Assembly: GCA_009692425.1 (NCBI GenBank)
Contig: SHZF01000009.1
Location: 1 to 48,213, forward strand
Reading direction: 5' to 3'
DNA: 48,213 nucleotides
Origin: Myxococcales bacterium
GTDB taxonomy: Bacteria; Myxococcota_A; UBA9042
Shown here: in pieces, positions 42,020-48,213 of the stretch
Layout of the letters: every line of letters begins with the position of its first letter
Position numbering within the stretch: the stretch's first letter is position 1
Made by a program: the position numbers and the translations under genes
Notes under the pieces: generated by a model
Database searches by the model: none
What the model saw: only the letters and a program-made list of their open reading frames with translations
What the model was told of the DNA's origin: nothing

Positions 42020-43768
42020 ATGCAATCGACCATGATGGGTGAATGGCTGCCGCGCAGCGCGATCTGGCCCGCCGTCTCCGGCGAATGGCTGCTGGCCGAG
42101 CGCGACGATTGGCTGGCGCTGGCGAAGCCACCCGGCATCGCCTGTCCGCCGGGGCCGGAACGGCATGACCCGACGGGCGTTCGCAACGATGTCGCGGCAC
42201 GCCTGCGCATGCACTGGCGCGGTGCCGTCGGGGTGGACCCGGCGACCGCCCTGCATGTCATGTTTGACGCCTTGGATGGCGGAGTGGGCGCCGGGCCCGA
42301 TGCGGGGCTGACGGCCTCGGGCGTCGTCATCGTCGCGCGCCGCCCCGACGTGGCCGACGAGATGACGCGCGCCGAGTTGCAAGGTCGCGTGCGCTTGACG
42401 ACCGTGGTCGGCGTGGCGGGCTGGCCGCGCGATGTGCCCGCGGAACGTGTCCGCCTCGACGGGATCTCGACGCAACTGCTCGCGCTGGGGATGCGCATCG
42501 CCGCGGTGCGAGCCGTCGGTCGCCGGGCGCTCCTGACCTTGCACCACGCCTCGGGCCGTGGGCTCGACGTGGCGACGGAACTGGAGCGACTCGGCCTGTC
42601 GATTGCCGCACCGCGCGCCGAAGGGCTCGACGTACCGCCCGATGGCAGCGCTGCCCCGGTGTTGCGCCGCATCGTGCACCGCCTCGCGGTCGACATGCCC
42701 GCCGCCACCGTCGAAGCGCCCCTGCCGGCCGAGGCCCAGCGCTGGCTCGCCGCCGATTCCGAAGAGCCGTTCGACGACCGCCTCGATGGCGCCCTGCGCC
42801 GCCGCTTCGTCCTGGGCCACAGCGACGACACCGACGCCTATCGGCTCATCGATGGCACGCTCGACGACGTCAGCATCGATCGCTACGGCCCGGACCTCGT
42901 GCTGTCGAGCCACGTCGAGTTCCGCGAGCACGCCGGCGCCCACGTGGTGGCGCGCCTGACTGCCCAAGCGACGCAGATCGCGCGGCACGTCGGCGAACGA
43001 CTCGAGGCCCGTGCGGTGTACCTGAAACTCCGCCCGCGCCAGGCCAACGTCGTCGCGGACGCTGTGGCGGCCGGGCTCGCTCCCGAAGAGCCCGTGTTCG
43101 GCAGCCCGCCCTTGCCCGACCCGCTCGCGCCGGAAGGGGGCGCACTGGTCGTCGAGCGTGGCCTGCGCTTTCGGGTGAGGCTGGGTGGTGGCCTGGGCAC
43201 TGGCATCTACCTCGACCAGCGCGACAACCGTGCGTGGGTGCGCGAACACGCGGCGGGGCGGCGCGTGCTCAACACCTTTGCCTACACGTGCGCGTTCTCC
43301 GTTGCGGCGGCGGCGGGCGGCGCGCTGCGCACCGTCAGCATCGATGCCGGTGCCCCGATGCTCGCCGAAGGCCGCGGAAACCTTGAGCTCAATGGCCACA
43401 TCGACAGCGACCGGCACGACCTCATCCGCGGCGACGTGTTCCAGTGGCTGCCCAAGCTGGCGCGCCGCGGCGACCGCTTCGACCTGCTGATCCTCGACCC
43501 GCCGAGCTACAGCCGCGTCAAAGGGCGGCGGTTTTCGGCAGAGCGCGACTACGGGCACCTCGTGGCATCGGCCCTGGCACTCGTGGCTCCGGGCGGGCTG
43601 CTGCTGGCGTGCACGAATTGCGCTGCGGTCGATCGCCGCCGCTTTCACCAGATGGTCCTCGACGGCGCGAGCCTGGCCGGTCGGCGCGTGGCCTCGATCG
43701 CGCACCGCCCGACGCCGCTCGATCACCCGGGTGGCCGCATGAAGTCGCTCGTCCTGATGGTGGACTGA
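42020..43768 (+). CDS. RlmI/RlmK-type 23S rRNA methyltransferase fused to an RluA-like pseudouridine synthase domain
   Basis: Residues about 20-235 resemble an RluA-type synthase (LLAERDDWLALAKPPGIACP; TASGVVIVARRPD), but the catalytic RLDxxTSG is not intact (HVMFDALDGGVGAGPDAGLTASG). Residues 270-582 are a SAM-dependent rRNA m5C methyltransferase of the RlmI type: KLRPRQANV, GIYLDQRDNR, VLNTFAYTCAFSVAAAAGG, ILDPPSYSR. 582 residues. The methyltransferase is likely active; the synthase half may serve only to bind RNA. Confidence 0.82.
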   Translation: MQSTMMGEWLPRSAIWPAVSGEWLLAERDDWLALAKPPGIACPPGPERHDPTGVRNDVAARLRMHWRGAVGVDPATALHVMFDALDGGVGAGPDAGLTASGVVIVARRPDVADEMTRAELQGRVRLTTVVGVAGWPRDVPAERVRLDGISTQLLALGMRIAAVRAVGRRALLTLHHASGRGLDVATELERLGLSIAAPRAEGLDVPPDGSAAPVLRRIVHRLAVDMPAATVEAPLPAEAQRWLAADSEEPFDDRLDGALRRRFVLGHSDDTDAYRLIDGTLDDVSIDRYGPDLVLSSHVEFREHAGAHVVARLTAQATQIARHVGERLEARAVYLKLRPRQANVVADAVAAGLAPEEPVFGSPPLPDPLAPEGGALVVERGLRFRVRLGGGLGTGIYLDQRDNRAWVREHAAGRRVLNTFAYTCAFSVAAAAGGALRTVSIDAGAPMLAEGRGNLELNGHIDSDRHDLIRGDVFQWLPKLARRGDRFDLLILDPPSYSRVKGRRFSAERDYGHLVASALALVAPGGLLLACTNCAAVDRRRFHQMVLDGASLAGRRVASIAHRPTPLDHPGGRMKSLVLMVD

Positions 43769-43772
43769 AGCC

Positions 43773-45536
43773 ATGGCGCCTTTCGATGTGCGGCGCCGGC
43801 TGGTTAGCGTGCTGGGCGGGCCGCGCGCGCCCTGGCTCGCGGTCGTGGCTGCGGCGGCGCTCACCCTGCCCGGGCTCGGCGCCGGCTACATGGTCGACGA
43901 CCACATCCACCTCGCCGCCGTGGCGGGTCGGCTGCCTACGCATCCGGGCGTGCACGATCTGTACGACTTCGCCGACGGCACGCCAGAACGACTCGCCGAC
44001 CAGATGGACTTCGCGTACCCGTGGTGGACGGCGCCGGGGCTCAAGCTGCGCTTCTTCCGGCCGCTGTCGAGCCTGTTCACTTGGGTCGACTTCGCCGTGC
44101 TCGAAGGGCTGCCGTGGGCGGCCCACCTCGTGTCGCTGCTGTGGTACCTCGCTATGGTGCTCGGGGTCGGCGTCTTGTTGCGGCGCACGGTGGGTGGCTA
44201 CGCGGCGGGCCTGGCGGCGCTGCTCTACGCGGTCGACGACGCCCACTGGATGCCCGCAGTCTGGCTCGCCAATCGCAACGCCTTGGTGTCCGCGGCGCCC
44301 GCCCTGTGGGGCCTGATCGCGTGGCTGCGCTGGCGCGAGGACGGCTGGCGCCCCGGATTCCCGCTGGCCCTGCTCGGCTTCGTGACCGGACTGCTCGGCG
44401 GCGAGACGGCGGTCGGCGTGTTCGCCCTGGTGGCAGCGTATGAACTCCTCGGCGCGGTCGAGCCGTTTTCGCTGCTCCAGAGGCTGCGGCGGCTCCTGCC
44501 GATGCTGGTGCTGGGCGCCATCTACATCGCCACCTACAAGTTCTTGGGCTACGGGTCGTCCCAGTCCGGCGCGTATGTGGACCCGACGGGCGAGCCGTGG
44601 GCCTTTGTCGTGGCGGCTGCGGCGCGCGTGCCGGCGTTGGCGGGGGCGGCGTTGCTGGGCCTGCCCGTCGATCTGTGGGTGCTCGACGACTGGACGCGGC
44701 CGCCGCTGATCCTGGGTGGGCTGCTGGCCCTGTACCTGTTCTGGCGCTGGGTACCGCGCGCGCTGGCCACGGCGGCGCCGGCGCAACGCCGTCACACGCG
44801 CTGGCTCCTTGCGGGTGGCTTTCTCGCCTTGCTGCCGATGGCGGCGACGTTCCCGTCGAGCCGCGTGCTTACGGTGCCGTCCCTGGCCGGTACCCTCGCC
44901 GTGGCACTTGTGTTGGTGGGAGGTGCGGCGGCGAGTCCGGCATCGGCGGGGGCCCGCGGCTGGCTCATCTTCATCCACGGCATCGTCGCGCCTGTGGTGT
45001 TTGTCGCCGGCTCGCTGTGGGTGCCGGTCATTCAGGCGCGCTTCGACAAGCTGCTGCGTTCGCCCGCCATCGCCGCAGCGGCGGACCGCACCGTCATCGT
45101 ACCCGCGCCGCCGGACCCGTTCGTCGGCTTTTATGCGCCCGTCGTGCTGGCAGCCCTCGACATGCCGCGGCCGCGGCGCTGGTGGGGGCTGTCGATGGCG
45201 CTGCATCCGTGCACGCTCCACCGCACCGCGGGCGATACCGTCGAACTCGAAGTCCATGGTGGCGCGATGGTCCGCACCGACATCGAACGCCTGCTGCGCT
45301 CGGGCCGCCTGCCGTTCGCAGTCGGCGACAATGTTCGGCTGCGCGGGATGCAGGCCACGGTGCGCGCCGTCGACGACGGCTGGCCGACGCGGGTGGCGTT
45401 CCAGTTCCGCGGCGGCGTGGAGCAGCCAGGTCTGGTGTGGTTACGCTGGCAAGACGGGGAGTTGCGGCCGCTGGTGCTGCCGGCGGTGGGCGGGTCGGTG
45501 CGGCTGGAGCGGGAGGTGGGGGTGGTTGGAATCTGA
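43773..45536 (+). CDS. polytopic membrane protein, GT-C glycosyltransferase-like
   Basis: 587 residues with about ten hydrophobic segments in the first 430, then a soluble C-terminal domain of beta type. The first extracytoplasmic loop has an acidic pair in GYMVDDH (D42, D43, H44), as in GT-C enzymes that use lipid-linked sugars. No full family signature was recognised. It follows the methyltransferase by four bases, so it is probably co-transcribed. Sugar donor and acceptor unknown. Confidence 0.7.
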   Translation: MAPFDVRRRLVSVLGGPRAPWLAVVAAAALTLPGLGAGYMVDDHIHLAAVAGRLPTHPGVHDLYDFADGTPERLADQMDFAYPWWTAPGLKLRFFRPLSSLFTWVDFAVLEGLPWAAHLVSLLWYLAMVLGVGVLLRRTVGGYAAGLAALLYAVDDAHWMPAVWLANRNALVSAAPALWGLIAWLRWREDGWRPGFPLALLGFVTGLLGGETAVGVFALVAAYELLGAVEPFSLLQRLRRLLPMLVLGAIYIATYKFLGYGSSQSGAYVDPTGEPWAFVVAAAARVPALAGAALLGLPVDLWVLDDWTRPPLILGGLLALYLFWRWVPRALATAAPAQRRHTRWLLAGGFLALLPMAATFPSSRVLTVPSLAGTLAVALVLVGGAAASPASAGARGWLIFIHGIVAPVVFVAGSLWVPVIQARFDKLLRSPAIAAAADRTVIVPAPPDPFVGFYAPVVLAALDMPRPRRWWGLSMALHPCTLHRTAGDTVELEVHGGAMVRTDIERLLRSGRLPFAVGDNVRLRGMQATVRAVDDGWPTRVAFQFRGGVEQPGLVWLRWQDGELRPLVLPAVGGSVRLEREVGVVGI

Positions 45537-45567
45537 CGGTGTGCGCCGCCCATTGCGTCTGGCGCGC

Positions 45568-46869
45568 CTACTGCCCCGGCCCCGACGACGCCATCGGTGT
45601 GCTCCGCAACCACTCCCCCAGCGGCCCCGGCTCCAGCCGCCACAGCCCGTCGCCGACCTGGACGAAAAGCGGCACGCCGAGCACGCGCTCGCACGCAAAC
45701 TCCCGGTCCTTCAGGCCGCTAACGCCATCGACCAGCTTGGCGCACCCGGGCACGGTAAACGCCGCCTCGCCCGCCTTGCCCGGCTCGACCGAAGCCACAA
45801 GCTTGGCCGCGACGTGGACCAGGCGCCCGGGCTCGATGCCGAGCTTGCGCGCATCTGGCGCGAGGAAGGCGGACGTGAACTTCTCCACCCGCGTCTCGGG
45901 CGGCAAGGCGAGCGCTGCATCGAAGTCGGCCTGGGGTTGGTCGATGCCACCGGCGACAGCGACCTCGATGCCGACCTGCACCGCCCGAAAAGTAGACAGA
46001 TAACGATACCGGCACGCCGCGCCGTCGCGCACCTGGTCATCGACGCCGGTCGCCTTGGCCCACTGCCAGAATCGGTCGGCACGCGGCTTGCTGCGCAGCG
46101 CGTGCTGCACCTTCGCTTCGGTGCGGGCACACGTCAGCTCGGGAATCTCAAGCACCGCGTCGAACACCCCGAGTTCGTCGCCGCGCACCACGTTCGGCCG
46201 CGCCAGCACGACGGTCTGGAGGTTGCGCGGGTGCCGGTCGATGTAGCCCTGCAGGTGCCGGATCACGAGTCCACGGTCCGCAGGCGGCAGGTCGTGCAGC
46301 GAGTCGATGAGCAACACCCACCGCGCCGTGTCGAGGAGAGCGCGCAGTTCCCCCTGCTTGGCAGGGTCCGGGACGCCGAGGCGCTGCGCAATGGCCTCAG
46401 CGACGGGGTCATCGCCTTCCTTCGCCGCCTTGACCCGTGCCGCGAACTCGGGATTGCCCTCGATACGCAAGATCGGCCGGGTGCGGCACAGTGACGCCTC
46501 CATCGTGTCCGCAAAGCGCGTCGTGCCGAGGCCTGCGAGCGCCGTGATCAGGACCAATTGGACCGTCCGTTGCTCCAATGCGGCGAAGAACTGCGCCTCG
46601 GGCAACGGCGGCTCGTCGGGTGCCGGGGCCCCCCCCTGCCAGCGGTGCACGGTCAGTTCGGGCGGCAGGTACTCGCGCAACTGGAGCTGCGCCTCGTGCT
46701 CCACACTGACTGCGGAGCACCAGACGCCACCGGCACGCACGGGCGTGTCGTCGAGGTACTGCAACAGCAACTGCTCGTTGGCGGCAGCGCACGCGCTGCC
46801 CGCCGTCACGGAAACGGCGACGATGGCGAGAGCCCGCACAATCGGCGCGAACAACTTCGGGAGCAACAT
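45568..46869 (-). CDS. exported protein resembling a NACHT-type NTPase with a broken P-loop
   Basis: The ATG at 46869 gives a signal peptide (MLLPKLFAPIVRALAIVAVS...SACAAA). Residues 105-216 line up by eye with a NACHT/STAND core: VQLVLITALAGLGTTRFAD at the Walker A position (no GKS/T), WVLLIDSLHDLPPADRG as Walker B, and TVVLARPNVV as the downstream strand with Arg. 433 residues; the C-terminal half is not recognised. An exported protein could not use ATP normally, so a decayed or repurposed fold is likely. Confidence 0.6.
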   Translation of the reverse strand: MLLPKLFAPIVRALAIVAVSVTAGSACAAANEQLLLQYLDDTPVRAGGVWCSAVSVEHEAQLQLREYLPPELTVHRWQGGAPAPDEPPLPEAQFFAALEQRTVQLVLITALAGLGTTRFADTMEASLCRTRPILRIEGNPEFAARVKAAKEGDDPVAEAIAQRLGVPDPAKQGELRALLDTARWVLLIDSLHDLPPADRGLVIRHLQGYIDRHPRNLQTVVLARPNVVRGDELGVFDAVLEIPELTCARTEAKVQHALRSKPRADRFWQWAKATGVDDQVRDGAACRYRYLSTFRAVQVGIEVAVAGGIDQPQADFDAALALPPETRVEKFTSAFLAPDARKLGIEPGRLVHVAAKLVASVEPGKAGEAAFTVPGCAKLVDGVSGLKDREFACERVLGVPLFVQVGDGLWRLEPGPLGEWLRSTPMASSGPGQ

Positions 46870-46909
46870 GGAGCCCTCGCTCAGCCAACACGTTGGCGAA
46901 TCGGCGCGA

Positions 46910-46938
46910 AGGCTATTCGGGCTGCCTCGGTGCGGCAA
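46910..46938 (-). promoter_or_regulatory. sigma70-like promoter for the exported NACHT-like gene
   Basis: On the minus strand, TTGCCG (46938-46933), 17 bases, TAGCCT (46915-46910), 41 bases before the ATG at 46869. It lies just outside the end of repeat copy B. Confidence 0.45.
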
Positions 46939-46949
46939 GGGCACGTCGC

Positions 46950-47101
46950 CCCCGATTCGCCGCCTTCGGCGCAGCTCTACGTTTTCGCTGCGGAATCTGC
47001 GTTCGAAGTGCCCGGGGTGGGTCTTCACGCCGATTCCTTGCTCCGCCTTGATCTGCATCCGAATTCGGCGGCCGGGGATGGGAGTCGGTGGTGGATTCTG
47101 G
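46950..47101. repeat. dispersed repeat, copy B (152 bp)
   Basis: Second copy of the element at 33263-33439, lacking its 25-base insertion. Both copies begin at CCCCGAT and end at GGTGGAT-TCTGG or GGTGGATCCTGG. Copy B lies between the NACHT-like gene and the broken Cys-rich gene. Confidence 0.85.
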
Positions 47102-47112
47102 TCGCGCTGGCG

Positions 47113-47405
47113 TCACAACGGCAGGTCCTTCTCGCAAATCCCGCCAAAGCACTTCGGGTAGCACTTCTGCAGGAAGCCGCACGTGTACGCGGGCCCGCAG
47201 ATCAGGCCGTCCAACAAGGGGGGAAGTTGCAGCCGAGCTTCGTGCTGCAAGCGCCGGACGAGCACGACTTGCCGTCGAGCACCGCCGCCGTCCGTCGCTC
47301 CGGAAACATCGCTGGAGCCACCGATGCCGCCGGTCGCCGTGCCATCGACGGCAATCGTATCCGATGGCGCGAAACTCTCGATGAGTCTCCGAATTCCCTT
47401 GCATA
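47113..47405 (-). pseudogene. frameshifted cysteine-rich secreted protein
   Basis: Three consecutive segments in different minus-strand frames read as one protein: LIESFAPSDTIAVDGTATGG then GGSSDVSGATDGGG (a lipoprotein-type linker), then DGKSCSSGACSTKLGCNFPP, then LLDGLICGPAYTCGFLQKC and YPKCFGGICEKDLPL, ending in TGA at 47113. The second shift falls on a run of six C (plus-strand G at 47218-47223). No start codon or signal peptide is visible, so the 5' end is also lost. Sequencing error in the C-run is possible for one shift. Confidence 0.5.
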
Positions 47406-47416
47406 TTTGCGCTATT

Positions 47417-48208
47417 CTATGACACGGCGATCCCCTCCATCATGTGCCACATGCCCGGCCGGCGCTGCCAGGCGAGCATCCGGCATCGATGGCCCGGCGC
47501 CAGCCCGTGGGTCAGGTGATCCGCCCACGCCGCTCCTCCTGGCCACGCCGTTCGCACCAGTGCATTCGTTTCGAGCGGCATGGCGAGGTCAAGCCGCGCA
47601 AAGGCCGGGGCCGCCGCAGCCGAGACCCGGTCGTGCAAGCTGGCCCACGCGCGCCCGGCAAGGTGGCCGGCCAGCGCCTCCTTCCAGCGCCGGAACGTGT
47701 CGGCTTCCTGCAAGGCGCCGCTCCGATCCTCCGTCGCCACCGCGCGCGGCCACAGGCCCACGAACTGGCCGAGCACGCCAGACCACAGAACGGCCGCGCC
47801 GGGGTGATCGGAAAACAGGCGCGCAAGGTTGTCGCGCCACGGCAACGGCCCCTCTGGCGTCAGGTAGTCCTCGACGCTCCATGCCACGTTGGCAGTCGGA
47901 AAGCGGCGCCGGAAAAGCCACGCGGCGGCCGGGTCCGGGTCGATGCACGTCACCTGCTCGAAGCGGGCGAGGAATGGCGCGTCGAGGTGCCACCCCGCGC
48001 TCGCGCCGACAATGACGAGGTGGCTCGCGGCCGGTTGCCACTCCGCCAGGAACGCGGCGGCCTCGCGCGAATACGATGCCCACAGCGTGTTGCGGTGGCG
48101 CCACGCGGCCAGGTGGTAGCGCACGCCGCCCGCGCAGTTGAACGCGCCATTCCAGGCGGCCCACGGCGATCGGTGGCGTTGCCTTTTGCTCGCTTCCGGT
48201 TCGGCCAT
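47417..48208 (-). CDS. SAM-methyltransferase-like protein of unknown function
   Basis: 263 residues starting MAEPEASKRQRHRSPWAAWNG. The segment SHLVIVGASAGWHLDAPFLARFEQVTCIDPDPAAAWLFRRRF looks like the glycine-rich loop and acidic strand end of a Rossmann-like SAM-binding domain; LLWSGVLGQ-like sequence follows. No catalytic DPPY or similar motif is visible. The gene starts 6 bases from the window end, so promoter and upstream neighbour are unknown. Confidence 0.65.
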   Translation of the reverse strand: MAEPEASKRQRHRSPWAAWNGAFNCAGGVRYHLAAWRHRNTLWASYSREAAAFLAEWQPAASHLVIVGASAGWHLDAPFLARFEQVTCIDPDPAAAWLFRRRFPTANVAWSVEDYLTPEGPLPWRDNLARLFSDHPGAAVLWSGVLGQFVGLWPRAVATEDRSGALQEADTFRRWKEALAGHLAGRAWASLHDRVSAAAAPAFARLDLAMPLETNALVRTAWPGGAAWADHLTHGLAPGHRCRMLAWQRRPGMWHMMEGIAVS

Positions 48209-48213
48209 GCGGC

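Overview
The window is GC-rich bacterial chromosome that reads best as a deltaproteobacterial/Myxococcota-like lineage. Three things point there: several predicted lipoproteins with the 'CSDGxDNDxDGxxDCxDxDC' signature and Asp/Ala-rich linkers, a matrixin-like exported protein, and a cysteine-rich insert in an ABC permease. No 16S rRNA is present, so this placement is an inference.

Region 1 (1-11199) is a merged spc/alpha ribosomal-protein cluster: end of rpmC?, rpsQ, rplN, rplX, rplE, rpsN, rpsH, rplF, rplR, rpsE, rplO, secY, adk, infA, rpmJ, rpsM, rpsK, rpsD, rpoA, rplQ. The usual rpmD (between rpsE and rplO) and map (between adk and infA) are absent. Two good sigma70-like promoters lie inside the cluster, before rplO and before rpmJ. 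S14, S4, L36 and the adenylate kinase lid all keep zinc-binding cysteines. Several intercistronic gaps carry short tandem duplications that often span the stop codon of the upstream gene.

Region 2 (11252-19391) is a co-directional set with overlapping genes: apolipoprotein N-acyltransferase, an RluB-type pseudouridine synthase with a heptad-repeat tail, UDP-GlcNAc 2-epimerase, an exported protein of unknown function, and an ABC transporter ATPase/permease pair. The permease has a 14-cysteine insert.

Region 3 (19404-26546) holds an aquaporin and an enlarged GlmS-like amidotransferase on the minus strand. Facing away from them are eutC and eutL, the small subunit of ethanolamine ammonia-lyase and a bacterial microcompartment shell protein; eutB is not next to them. 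A strong dyad lies in the divergent gap. A lipoprotein and an RNase Z-like metallo-beta-lactamase protein follow.

Region 4 (26560-36881) contains a DUF3105-like lipoprotein fused in frame to the relic of a CusA-type RND pump, tRNA-Leu(CAA), an outer-membrane porin-like protein, a PP2C phosphatase fused to a cyclic-nucleotide-binding domain, a lipoprotein, a second PP2C, an esterase, two Asp/Ala-linker surface lipoproteins (one with two CxxCH haem motifs), and a TesB thioesterase.

Region 5 (36913-48208) has cysD and cysNC for sulfate activation, the latter with an APS-kinase domain that has lost its P-loop. It also has a radical SAM gene overlapping an exported matrixin-like pseudo-protease tail to tail, a fusion of a degenerate RluA-like domain to an RlmI-type rRNA methyltransferase, a GT-C-like membrane protein, an exported NACHT-like protein with a broken P-loop, a frameshifted cysteine-rich gene, and a SAM-fold-like protein. 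A roughly 150-177 bp repeat occurs twice, at 33263 and 46950.
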